A stretch of 64,000 bases of DNA from Oceanobacillus neutriphilus (GTDB lineage: Bacteria > Bacillota > Bacilli > Bacillales > Amphibacillaceae): the NCBI RefSeq assembly GCF_014645515.1, contig NZ_BMLW01000007.1, forward strand, positions 62,331 to 126,330. Direction: 5' to 3'. Each line of letters starts with the position of its first letter. Position 1 is the first letter of the stretch. The position numbers and the translations under genes are program-made. Under the pieces are notes generated by a model, which was not told the DNA's origin, ran no database searches, and saw only the letters and a program-made list of their open reading frames with translations. Of this stretch, positions 50,574-58,696 are shown one piece after another.

Positions 50574-50919
50574 AATTTGCTTTATGTGAATATAAATGAA
50601 ACTTCATTGAATAGAAATCTCCGTAATAAGACAGGATGAACATCGTTTGGCCGTTTGATATTCTTATATCAAGCGGTTTTTTCAATAATTAAGGAGCAGT
50701 TTTTAATTTGAGTTAGACTGGTGAAACAGTTTTAATACTTCATGGAGAAAAAATATGAAGTGACAAGGACGTATTCTCTTTTTATCAAAGGATAAAGAAT
50801 GCTACAATAATAAAACGTAATCTTAAAATAAAGACGGGCAGCAGGTGGTATTCATCATGCCGCAACAGCTGCCTGTGATAAATATATATGTTTCAGATAG
50901 AGCAGCAGGAGGAGTAATC
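50574..50919. other. 346-bp intergenic region before the SNF2 helicase
   Basis: It contains the terminator at 50651-50682 and then an A/T-rich promoter region with TACAAT near 50803 preceded by TTTATC. Nothing else was recognised. Confidence 0.4.
50651..50682 (+). terminator. rho-independent terminator
   Basis: CCGTTTGATAT (50651-50661) pairs with ATATCAAGCGG (50666-50676; one G-U), followed by six Ts. It ends the small transcription unit containing 50388-50573. Confidence 0.85.
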
Positions 50920-53058
50920 ATGGTAAGAACGAAACAGGATGTGGAGCGGTTAGAAGCTGAACTGAATCGAATTCACGATAGCATCAACATCAGCTCAGAG
51001 GAGCTATTTAATCATCGGATTAAGGGAATATGGCAGAGGCTGAAAACAAGCTCAGGAAATGAACATTTAAAAACAATGCCGCTGGATACGATTCTAACAC
51101 TGGAAAAAGGGTTTCCTGTAGATAATCTGATGAAGAATGGCTTTAAAACAATGAAAGATATAGCTGATCAAAAAATTGAGGATTTTATGCAGATAGAGGG
51201 TATTGATGAAAAAGCGGCACAGGATCTTTATCAAGCTGTTTCAAAGATAAAATCATCCGTTTATGAACAAGCAATTCCACGTGTGAATCCAGATGATATC
51301 TCTGATGAAGATTTCAATTTACTGGAATCCATTTATAAGAAGTGGCATCTGCTGAAAATTCTGGAGGAATTGCAAGCGAAGTTCCAGGAATATTATGAAG
51401 AAACGATTCCCGATATTGAAATTGCAAAGAAGCAGAAGAGCTTTTTTGGGGCATTATTCCAGCCGAAAGAGGAGAAGGAGAAAATCCGATCTGCCTTTGC
51501 TAATTTAAATAAAAGCAAGCATCAAAAGGAACTGAATCAGATCAAGAAAAGATTAGATTATATGCTTGATTTTGAAGTGAGCAAAGAAGAACTTAAAAAA
51601 CATTTTGAAACAGAAAATGCTTTCTACTATACAGAGATCGAGAAAGCAACGGACTTTGACTCGGAAAATATTTCAGAAAGCTTGCCGCCAGAGGCAGTAG
51701 AAGCGGTGAACAGTTATCCATTTGATACCAGAGGACTGAACATTACCCTAAGAAATTATCAAATTTTCGGCGCGAAGTATGCATTGCTGTATAAAAAGAC
51801 GCTGCTGGGTGACGAAATGGGATTGGGAAAGACGATTCAGGCGCTCGCTATTATTAATCATCTTACGCAAAACAATCAAGGACATGCTATTATTATTTGT
51901 CCATTAAGTGTGGTTGCAAACTGGAAAAGAGAGATTGAACAGCGATCTGATTTACAGACATTTGTCTTCCATGGCAGCAATCGGGACGAACAGTTTAAAG
52001 CATGGGAAGAAAATACCGGAGTATTAATTACAACCTTTGAATTGGCAGGCCATATGCCGCTTGAAAAAGAACATTATCTCGATGCGCTCATTGTTGATGA
52101 GGCACATTATGTGAAAAATCCAGGTGCCAAGCGCTCGCAAAATGTTTATCATTTAGCCGATTTGGCAGAGTATGTCTTATTTATGAGCGGTACACCACTG
52201 GAAAATAGTGTGGAAGAAATGAAGCAATTAATCTCTGTTTTACAGCCGGAAATCGCGAACAGTTTAACTGAAGAAATGCACCTGCATCATCCGCAGGCAT
52301 TTCGGAAAGCAATTGCTCCCGTGTACTTAAGAAGAAATCGGAAGGATGTCTTAAATGAACTTCCAGAATTAGAAATTATTCCAGAGTGGATTCATTTCGG
52401 GGAGGAAGAGGAAAAGTTCTATCAGCAGGCAGTGAAGGATGAACAGGTCATGGCAATGCGTCGTGCCGCCTGGCAGGGTGGAACACCAGATAAATCGCCG
52501 AAGCTTGAGAAGCTATTGGAAATTTGTGAGAATGCCAAAGAAAATGGACATAAGGTGCTGGTGTTTTCTTATTTTAAAGATGTTATCCAGACCATCAGTA
52601 AAAATTTAGAGGATGGGACCCACCGGGCAATTACTGGAGACGTTCCTAATCATAAAAGGCAGGAAATTATAGATGTATTTACAGCAGATGAGGCTGGCTC
52701 AGTTCTGGTCAGTCAAATCACTGCCGGTGGTGTCGGAGTAAATATTCAGGCCGCGAATGTTGTGATTTTATGTGAACCGCAATGGAAGCCGACGATGGAG
52801 GAGCAGGCGATCAGCCGGGCGTATCGAATGGGACAATCCCGGAATGTAGTTGTTTACCGCTTATTAACAGAAGACAGCATGGATGTAGCGATGCTGGAGG
52901 TATTGGGAGAAAAAGCAGATCTCTTTCATTTATTTGCCAGAGAATCAGATACAGCATCCCGTATCCTGGATGAACAGGAGCGGGAAGAGGAAGAAGCTTC
53001 TATTCAGAAGAAGGTATTGGAGCTGGAGAAAGAGCGTTTTATGGAATCTGTGCGTTAA
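50920..53058 (+). CDS. SNF2-family DEAD/DEAH helicase with N-terminal helix-hairpin-helix
   Basis: A 712-residue SWI2/SNF2 ATPase. The N-terminal part is helical and includes a HhH-like unit, FMQIEGIDEKAAQDLYQAV. The ATPase begins near residue 270: LRNYQIFGAKYAL, Walker A GDEMGLGKTIQALA, ICPLSVVANW, DEAH box IVDEAHYVKNPGAK, MSGTPLENSVEE, then the helicase C half with VLVFSYFKDVI, SQITAGGVGVNIQAA and ISRAYRMGQSRNVVVYRLL. These translocases remodel protein-DNA complexes. The ATG at 50920 lies behind AGGAGGAG. A 45-codon gene follows; no methylase or nuclease partner is adjacent. Confidence 0.88.
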   Translation: MVRTKQDVERLEAELNRIHDSINISSEELFNHRIKGIWQRLKTSSGNEHLKTMPLDTILTLEKGFPVDNLMKNGFKTMKDIADQKIEDFMQIEGIDEKAAQDLYQAVSKIKSSVYEQAIPRVNPDDISDEDFNLLESIYKKWHLLKILEELQAKFQEYYEETIPDIEIAKKQKSFFGALFQPKEEKEKIRSAFANLNKSKHQKELNQIKKRLDYMLDFEVSKEELKKHFETENAFYYTEIEKATDFDSENISESLPPEAVEAVNSYPFDTRGLNITLRNYQIFGAKYALLYKKTLLGDEMGLGKTIQALAIINHLTQNNQGHAIIICPLSVVANWKREIEQRSDLQTFVFHGSNRDEQFKAWEENTGVLITTFELAGHMPLEKEHYLDALIVDEAHYVKNPGAKRSQNVYHLADLAEYVLFMSGTPLENSVEEMKQLISVLQPEIANSLTEEMHLHHPQAFRKAIAPVYLRRNRKDVLNELPELEIIPEWIHFGEEEEKFYQQAVKDEQVMAMRRAAWQGGTPDKSPKLEKLLEICENAKENGHKVLVFSYFKDVIQTISKNLEDGTHRAITGDVPNHKRQEIIDVFTADEAGSVLVSQITAGGVGVNIQAANVVILCEPQWKPTMEEQAISRAYRMGQSRNVVVYRLLTEDSMDVAMLEVLGEKADLFHLFARESDTASRILDEQEREEEEASIQKKVLELEKERFMESVR

Positions 53059-53105
53059 GAAAAGCTTTGGGCTGTTTGTGGAAAAAAAAGAAGGAGACAG
53101 CTAAG

Positions 53106-53243
53106 ATGTATCCATATTTAAAATCACAGTTTGATATAGAAAATCTGCAGCATCAAATCAAGCACCGGCAATTCATGCAGAATTTAGAAGAGGCTGAGAA
53201 GTGTACCGAAGAACCAATCATTAATAATAAGTCCCTCAAATAA
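53106..53243 (+). CDS. 45-residue small protein after the SNF2 helicase
   Basis: A short frame with a good AAGGAG site ten bases before the ATG, 48 bases after the helicase stop. The product is charged and helical (LENLQHQIKHRQ-type region, ENLQHQIKHRQFMQNLEEAE) with one cysteine. Its last codons and stop lie in the left arm of the terminator at 53226, so ribosomes would reach the hairpin. No family is recognised; it is probably co-transcribed with the helicase. Confidence 0.55.
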   Translation: MYPYLKSQFDIENLQHQIKHRQFMQNLEEAEKCTEEPIINNKSLK

Positions 53244-53273
53244 CATCGAAAACTGTTATTTGAGGGACTTATT
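53226..53273. terminator. bidirectional terminator
   Basis: A perfect 20-bp stem (53226-53245 with 53254-53273) between the helicase transcript and the convergent anti-sigma gene. The stop codon of the small upstream gene is inside it. Confidence 0.9.
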
Positions 53274-53278
53274 TCTTT

Positions 53279-53530
53279 CTACATGTGAACCCATATCTGA
53301 ACAATACTTATCCCGATACCCAATGCTAAAGGAACAATTCTTGTTAAATTTAATCCTGTGAATGTGACAGTTGTCTTTTCTAAAGGATCCTTTGCCGGAG
53401 ATGCTAAGTAATGTATAAAACGCTGCCAAGCCACTTGTTTTTGCATCAGCTTTTGCTCAGGAACAATCACATGAAATTGATCCAGTTCTTTCTTTAATGT
53501 ATCTTCCTTTTTAAATTCATCCTTCAGCAT
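53279..53530 (-). CDS. small membrane protein, putative anti-sigma factor
   Basis: An 83-residue protein with a charged N-terminal half (LKDEFKKEDTLKKELDQF) and one C-terminal transmembrane segment (RIVPLALGIGISIVQIWV). Its start overlaps the end of the ECF sigma gene by 14 bases. The place, size and topology fit a membrane anti-sigma partner that holds the sigma factor at the membrane, but no zinc anti-sigma HxxxCxxC motif is present, so this is inference from context. Confidence 0.6.
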   Translation of the reverse strand: MLKDEFKKEDTLKKELDQFHVIVPEQKLMQKQVAWQRFIHYLASPAKDPLEKTTVTFTGLNLTRIVPLALGIGISIVQIWVHM

Positions 53531-54047
53531 GAAAATCCTCCTTCAGGTCGTTTTTTAGTGTGCTCATTGCCTTGTGTAGTCTTGATTTAACGGTGCCTAT
53601 TGGAATATCTAATATGGATGCAATTTCATTTTGCGGCAGGTCCTCATAGTAAACAAGTAAAATAATCGCTCGCTGTTTATCAGGTAAGTCAGCGATTGCC
53701 TGCTGTACCCACATTTTTTCATCCATGCTTATTGAGTGGTCAGCCTGTGGAATCAAAAAGGGAAGCAGGGAGCGCCATTTTTTCCTTCTGTTTAACTTAT
53801 TTATTAATAATCGGTAAGCTATTTGGAATAAATAAGCTTTGACAGTTCCTTTATCAGGATCGAATGTCTGTTTTTTCTTCTGCAGGATTTCAAAGGTATC
53901 ATGGACGATGTCGACACTAAGCTGCTCTTCTTGAGTGTACCGGTATAAAAAGCAGTAGAGAGGCTCATGCAGAATGGCATATAATTCAGTAAAACCTGTT
54001 TCATCTCCATTCTGATACAACTCCATCCATTCTTCGTTACGCTTCAT
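53517..54047 (-). CDS. ECF RNA polymerase sigma factor
   Basis: A 176-residue ECF-type sigma-70 factor. Region 2 is seen in YCFLYRYTQEEQLSVDIVHD, TFEILQKKKQTFD and YLFQIAYRLLINKLNRRKK, the last being the -10 recognition helix. Region 4 is LPDKQRAIILLVYYEDLPQNEIA, SILDIPIGTVKSRLHKAM, the -35 helix-turn-helix. No region 3 is present. It overlaps the upstream membrane gene by 11 bases and the downstream small gene by 14, so all three are translationally coupled. The controlling signal is unknown. Confidence 0.9.
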   Translation of the reverse strand: MKRNEEWMELYQNGDETGFTELYAILHEPLYCFLYRYTQEEQLSVDIVHDTFEILQKKKQTFDPDKGTVKAYLFQIAYRLLINKLNRRKKWRSLLPFLIPQADHSISMDEKMWVQQAIADLPDKQRAIILLVYYEDLPQNEIASILDIPIGTVKSRLHKAMSTLKNDLKEDFHAEG

Positions 54048-54414
54048 CTTCTTTATCCTCTAGATGCGCCTTGATGGATTTTAAAGTCATGGAAATACGG
54101 CTGATAAAATAGCAAACAGTTACGATAACCCAGGCTTGAGCCTGATTGGATAAAAATTGCACCCAGGAGTTTTCAATATTTTCTCCGGAAGCTAATAAGA
54201 AAAATAAGATTACTGTACAAAGAATGGTATAAGCTGCCACTGCTATTGTAACTGTATCAAATATATTCCATCTTAAATAGACCGTTGTCTTTTTGTAATT
54301 TATTTTCCCATCTTCTTTGACTATATATTTACGATTAAATGGTATACTGACTGCCAAAATCAGTATAATTTGTATTCCTGCTGCAATCAAAGAAATAATA
54401 TATCCTGTTCCCAT
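54037..54414 (-). CDS. membrane protein of the ECF sigma operon
   Basis: A 125-residue protein with three to four hydrophobic segments: YIISLIAAGIQIILILAVSIPF, VTIAVAAYTILCTVILFFLL and AQAWVIVTVCYFIS, with a polar loop (YIVKEDGKINYKKTTVYL) after the first. The ATG at 54414 has an AAGGAG site six bases before it; a longer frame to 54447 is not needed. First gene of the sigma operon. It may sense envelope stress or help hold the anti-sigma; no family recognised. Confidence 0.7.
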   Translation of the reverse strand: MGTGYIISLIAAGIQIILILAVSIPFNRKYIVKEDGKINYKKTTVYLRWNIFDTVTIAVAAYTILCTVILFFLLASGENIENSWVQFLSNQAQAWVIVTVCYFISRISMTLKSIKAHLEDKEDEA

Positions 54415-54442
54415 ATGATTCTCCTTATCTGTATATTTTTTG

Positions 54443-54455
54443 AGCATAGTATGCT
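54443..54455. promoter_or_regulatory. 13-bp palindrome upstream of the sigma operon
   Basis: AGCATA-G-TATGCT is a perfect short palindrome 29 bases upstream of the first gene start. It may be an operator. A possible ECF -35 (TGAAAT) lies further upstream on the minus strand, around 54505, without a convincing -10. Confidence 0.3.
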
Positions 54456-54689
54456 GAAACTTGTTAAAATCAGTACAATGCGATGATATTTGTTCTATTA
54501 CATTTCATTGTGCATGCAATGTAGCAAATAAGTAAAGTATGGTTTTATTTTAATTAGCCGCTGTTACTGACTATACAAACAAGGGAGGAAAAAGGTTCAA
54601 AAAAATAATGAAAATCAGAAATATATCCTAAAACCATGTTAGGCTAAGAGTATAGATCAAATTTTTAAATGAAGGAGCTGTTGATTAAT

Positions 54690-55259
54690 ATGAATAAAAC
54701 AATTTATATTATCCGGCATTGTGAAGCAGAAGGACAGGCTCCCGATGCTCCCTTGACAGAAAAGGGGAAAGAGCAGGCGGAAAAGCTGGCTGCATTTTTG
54801 TATGAAAAGAAAGTGGATCGTATTATTTCCAGCCCATTTTTACGTGCAATACAAACGGTAGAGCCGCTTGCAGAAGCAAATAATTTGAAAATAAAAGTGG
54901 ATAACCGTTTGCGGGAAAGAGTGCTCAGTTCTGCTTCAATGCCTGACTGGATGACTAAACTTGAAGCAACCTATAAAGATTTAGATTTAAAATATGAAGG
55001 CGGCGAAAGCAGTAACGAGGCAACAGGAAGAATTGTTGAGGCAGTGAACGAAATACGTGAAAGTGATGCCGATAACAGCATCATTGTTGCACATGGAGGA
55101 ATTATATCGCTGCTTCTGTATTATTATGATAAAAACGCAGGATTCGAGGCGTGGAGAAAACTTAGTAATCCAGATATTTATGCATTACAGATTTCAGATG
55201 ATAATTATCAGCTTGAACGGTTATGGGAAGAGGAACAAAACGAAAAAAGAGCTGATTGA
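54690..55259 (+). CDS. histidine phosphatase family protein
   Basis: A 189-residue phosphoglycerate-mutase-fold phosphatase. The catalytic RHC reads IIRHCEAEGQAPDAPLTEKGKEQA (arginine and histidine kept, glycine replaced by cysteine), the second arginine is in SPFLRAIQT, and the second histidine is in IVAHGGIISLLL. It is a paralogue, in a broad sense, of the gene at 16433, but with the first arginine intact. The ATG at 54690 is preferred over one at 54669; GGAG lies twelve bases before it. Substrate unknown. Confidence 0.85.
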   Translation: MNKTIYIIRHCEAEGQAPDAPLTEKGKEQAEKLAAFLYEKKVDRIISSPFLRAIQTVEPLAEANNLKIKVDNRLRERVLSSASMPDWMTKLEATYKDLDLKYEGGESSNEATGRIVEAVNEIRESDADNSIIVAHGGIISLLLYYYDKNAGFEAWRKLSNPDIYALQISDDNYQLERLWEEEQNEKRAD

Positions 55260-55288
55260 ATATATTTCTCATCATACTTCAATCAGCT
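55250..55288 (+). terminator. terminator overlapping the phosphatase stop codon
   Basis: AGCTGATTGAA (55250-55260), which includes the stop codon, pairs with TTCAATCAGCT (55278-55288). Confidence 0.65.
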
Positions 55289-55456
55289 TAAATGTTTCAA
55301 AATTGAAAATCATAGCAGCCAGCTGGAGGACATTTTCAAGATGTATCTGATCCTCCTGCCCGTTTGCAATAGAATAGCGCTCCTCTTTTTGCGTATAGAA
55401 AAACAGCACATATCATAATGCTCTGTATATCAAATCCAAAAGTCATCGTATTTCAC

Positions 55457-56119
55457 CTAGTCATCCCACCAGCTCGTTTCCATATCAATTAGCCAATGAT
55501 TTTTTAGTGTTAAGGCACGTTCGATAGCTGCAATAGTTCCGGCGGCCAGCAGTGTCGTATTCAGCCAGGCTGGAAGGATTATCGGTGATGTAAAGGAGCC
55601 CCATCTTTCCTCAATGATAGGAAGCTGCGAAATCATGGCAGCCAGCTGTGGCAAGCCCAATATTAAAGAAATCAAAAGAATGATAACGGCAAGTTTTCCA
55701 ATGATGGAGCTGATTTCAGGGAATTTGGCATCAAGGCGCATCCGCAAGCCTTCAGCTGAACGGCGGTCTGGAGATAATACAACCTCCTGTTCATCCTCCG
55801 TCACATAATGAATCCGTTTCAAACCATAGGTTGTTGTTGCTGCCTCAATAACTCCTCCAGAAACCGGGAAAAAAGCTGGATTAGAAGCTTTTGCATGATG
55901 CTTTCCGTCACGATATAAATCGATTGATTCATTTTCATCAAAATAATCAACATGAACTGCATACGTGTGCATTTCCCCATCCTCTTCACGAAGCTTTATA
56001 TAAAAAAGCGAACGATAAAATACCTCGTAAAAACGAAATGGCTTCAATGCATGCCCATCTCCATCTTTTACTTTTTTTATTGCTCTTTGTCTGCGCTTGC
56101 TCTTGAAAAAACGCAACAT
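55457..56119 (-). CDS. uncharacterised membrane protein
   Basis: A 220-residue protein with a very basic start (FFKSKRRQRAIKKVK), a soluble domain of beta type (FYIKLREEDGEMHTYAVHVDYF, HYVTEDEQEVVLSPDRR) and two C-terminal membrane helices (GKLAVIILLISLILGLPQLAA, NTTLLAAGTIAAIERALTL). It ends in a Trp/Asp-rich tail. No family recognised. It stands alone, convergent with the histidine phosphatase and divergent from the germination operon. Confidence 0.7.
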   Translation of the reverse strand: MLRFFKSKRRQRAIKKVKDGDGHALKPFRFYEVFYRSLFYIKLREEDGEMHTYAVHVDYFDENESIDLYRDGKHHAKASNPAFFPVSGGVIEAATTTYGLKRIHYVTEDEQEVVLSPDRRSAEGLRMRLDAKFPEISSIIGKLAVIILLISLILGLPQLAAMISQLPIIEERWGSFTSPIILPAWLNTTLLAAGTIAAIERALTLKNHWLIDMETSWWDD

Positions 56120-56248
56120 ATTATCCTGCCTCCGTGGTACTTCTTTAATAGATAATACGGAATAAGCAAGAAAAGGTTTCTTATATTATTTTTTTTACGT
56201 CCATGAAAAAATGAAAACCACTGAATGAAATAAACCTGATGACTTTTT

Positions 56249-56280
56249 TGTATGAAAATGCGCCTGCTGGTTCATAACTA
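56249..56280 (+). promoter_or_regulatory. candidate SigG promoter of the germination operon
   Basis: TGTATG (56249-56254), 18 bases, then CATAACTA (56273-56280) resemble the forespore SigG consensus (TGHATA and CATAMTA) with mismatches. The position, about 30 bases before the gerA-type start, and the expected forespore expression of germinant receptors support it. Confidence 0.5.
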
Positions 56281-56310
56281 AAAGATAGGAGAAGAGAAAG
56301 GGTGCCGGCA

Positions 56311-57636
56311 ATGGATTTCATGAACGAGATAGAGAATTTGAAACAAAAAAATAAAGATTTACAAATGAAATCCATCATGATTAATGATACTGCTTATGAT
56401 GTGATCGGCTTTGAAAGTCTGGTGGATTTTTCGGCGACATGGGAAATAGTCGAGGCATTAATTGGTAATCAAGAAAATAAGTCACAAGGGTCAAAAGGTT
56501 TTCAATCGAAAAACATTACATGGAATAAAATAGAAATAAACAAACAAATGCAAGCATTGTATGAAGGGAAATTAATTATTTGGGATCGTGCTGAAGAAGC
56601 TTCTTTAATCGTAGATCCTGTCTCTCAGCCCCTTTATAGAAGTATAGAAGTACCAGTTAACGAATCGGTTATTTATGGAGCAAAGGATGCGTTTACAGAG
56701 AACAGCCAGCAAAATATAGGATTGTTACGCAGTAAATATCAATCCAAAGATTTTGAAGTAATGACAACACAGCATGGTAAAAGAAACCGCCGCTTTTCAT
56801 TTCTTATTTTGAAGGGTACCACAGATCAAAAAATGGTTGAAATGATCAAGAAGAAAATTGAGGATTATCCAAATGAAATTAAGCAGGTGAAGGATATTCA
56901 CGTTGCTTTCGGATTTTCTAAATTTTCCCTGATTACCCGTGTATCCTCCACTGAGCTTCCGGAAAATGCGATGGAGTACATAGAACAAGGGAAAATTGTC
57001 TTCTTTATGGATGGCTATCCATTTGCACTGGTAATGTTCAATACGGTTTTTGATGTGTTTAAGCAGCCGAGTGACAGTAATTATCTGAGTGTATTTGTGT
57101 ATTCTCTATATATGCTGCGTATTGTTGGAATTATGATTGCAGTATTACTGCCGGGGCTGTATGTAGCCCTGATTACTATAAATCCTGAGATGCTGAAGGT
57201 TCAGCTTGCCCTCTCTATCACAGAAAGCCGGCAATTTGTACCTTATCCAGCTTTTATAGAAATAATTATTATGCTGCTCCTGATTGAATTAATTACCGAA
57301 GCGGCAGTCCGTCTGCCTATTTCTATATCCAATACAATTGGTGTTGTAGGCGGTATTATTTTGGGGCAGGCCATTGTAGAAGCCAGTCTGGTCAGTGGTG
57401 TATTAATTATTATTATTGCTGCTACGACAATTGCCAATGGTATTGTAATTAATTTTGAAAATGGAATTACCTTACGGCTGATGAAGTATATCATTGTTAT
57501 TTTCTCTGCTTTATTTGGGATTCTGGGACATGTTATCGGTCTGCTGGTTTTATGCTCCTATATAGCCCGAATTACGAGTTTTGGAGTTCCTTATGTCCGG
57601 TGGAAAAAGGAAGGGATTCAAAGTGAAAATCAATAA
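56311..57636 (+). CDS. GerA-family spore germination receptor subunit A
   Basis: A 441-residue germinant-receptor A subunit. The N-terminal soluble part has VDFSATWEIVEALIGN and the KLIIWDRAEEASLIV and SIEVPVNESVIYGAKDAFTE segments; GAKDAFTEN and LLRSKYQS are hallmark residues of GerA proteins. The C-terminal part has about five helices, with RIVGIMIAVLLPGLYVALI, EIIIMLLLIELITEAAVRLP, and the SISNTIGVVGGIILGQAIVEA segment. It is slightly shorter than typical (480-500). ATG 56311 and GTG 56302 are both possible starts. It acts in the spore inner membrane with the next two gene products. Confidence 0.93.
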   Translation: MDFMNEIENLKQKNKDLQMKSIMINDTAYDVIGFESLVDFSATWEIVEALIGNQENKSQGSKGFQSKNITWNKIEINKQMQALYEGKLIIWDRAEEASLIVDPVSQPLYRSIEVPVNESVIYGAKDAFTENSQQNIGLLRSKYQSKDFEVMTTQHGKRNRRFSFLILKGTTDQKMVEMIKKKIEDYPNEIKQVKDIHVAFGFSKFSLITRVSSTELPENAMEYIEQGKIVFFMDGYPFALVMFNTVFDVFKQPSDSNYLSVFVYSLYMLRIVGIMIAVLLPGLYVALITINPEMLKVQLALSITESRQFVPYPAFIEIIIMLLLIELITEAAVRLPISISNTIGVVGGIILGQAIVEASLVSGVLIIIIAATTIANGIVINFENGITLRLMKYIIVIFSALFGILGHVIGLLVLCSYIARITSFGVPYVRWKKEGIQSENQ

Positions 57637-58696
57637 CTTATTGATTATTACCTTTTTTTTATTAACGAATATAGGAGTAATGTTTCTTCTCTATCCGACA
57701 TTGATTTTGGATACGGTAGATAATGGGCATTGGCTGGTTGTTTTGATTCATGGATTTACACATATCGCTCTTGTAGGAATTTTATTATTTGGGATGTCTA
57801 AGCTGGAAAACCCTAATGTCCTGCAATATTTACCTGAGAAACGCTGGTTCATCTCCATCATATTTATGATTCCTTTATCGCTGTTTATCATTGGAACGGT
57901 TATTGTTTCTATCCGGACCTATGCTGAATTTACTACGGTATTATTTCTAAACCAGACGCCGATTTTATATGTCATGGTTATTTTCGTCGCTACGGCTACA
58001 TATATCGGACTTGGTTCAATGGAGAGTATTTTCCGGACAACGTTTTTAATTGCCGGGGCTTCATCCTATATTATTGTGGTTATTTTCATATTATCCTTTT
58101 TCAATGCAGAATGGTATAACTTCTTTCCGATGAAGGTAGATAATATCGATTTTATATTTGAAATGCCCTTTATTACAGGTTTTTTAGTCTTGTCTCCTAC
58201 CTTTTTATTTTTTGCTTTTCTGCCTAAAAAAAAGAAACTCAATTATAAAACAATTTTCTGGTTTTCATGGTTTTTAATTCCTTTTATTTTTATGGCTGCT
58301 TATTCCCCTATGCTGGTTTTTGGGTATGAAGTAGCGCGGAATTTTACTTTTCCCTATATTGAAATGTTAGCCACAGTCGATATTCAATGGTCTATCTTTG
58401 AAACACTGACTAGTCTTTTTGGTTTAAGTCTGCTTATTTACGCAACGATTTTTTTAGGGATGTTATTGCATATTTTGCGAATGCTATATCAAAATATGTT
58501 CCGGGTCAGCAAACTGCATGCATCGGTTGCCCTTGTTATTATAGTCATCATCATTACAATAGCAGCAAATATGATTTCTACATGGGAGCAGGTGCAGACA
58601 CATATCATATGGATTATACCACTTCGTTTTTATTCATTTATCAGTCTGCTGATTTTCATCTTTTGGATAGGAAGAAGGCAAAAGCATGAAACGTAA
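57623..58696 (+). CDS. GerB-family spore germination receptor subunit B (amino-acid permease-like)
   Basis: A 357-residue membrane protein of the Spore_permease (GerB) family with about ten helices, starting INNLLIITFFLLTNIGVMFL. The GerB-type segments NVLQYLPEKR and the later YPYIE-like FPYIEMLATVDIQWSIFETLT are visible. It forms the germinant binding/transport subunit. The chosen GTG at 57623 has AAGGAAGG eight bases before it and overlaps the A gene by 14 bases; a longer frame from 57581 lacks a site. Confidence 0.9.
   Translation: MKINNLLIITFFLLTNIGVMFLLYPTLILDTVDNGHWLVVLIHGFTHIALVGILLFGMSKLENPNVLQYLPEKRWFISIIFMIPLSLFIIGTVIVSIRTYAEFTTVLFLNQTPILYVMVIFVATATYIGLGSMESIFRTTFLIAGASSYIIVVIFILSFFNAEWYNFFPMKVDNIDFIFEMPFITGFLVLSPTFLFFAFLPKKKKLNYKTIFWFSWFLIPFIFMAAYSPMLVFGYEVARNFTFPYIEMLATVDIQWSIFETLTSLFGLSLLIYATIFLGMLLHILRMLYQNMFRVSKLHASVALVIIVIIITIAANMISTWEQVQTHIIWIIPLRFYSFISLLIFIFWIGRRQKHET

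Noticed and set aside
50920-53058. DISARM-type or BREX-type defence island around the SNF2 helicase
   Set aside because: No methylase, DUF1998, phospholipase D or PglZ-type gene lies nearby; neighbours are a lipoprotein and a sigma operon.
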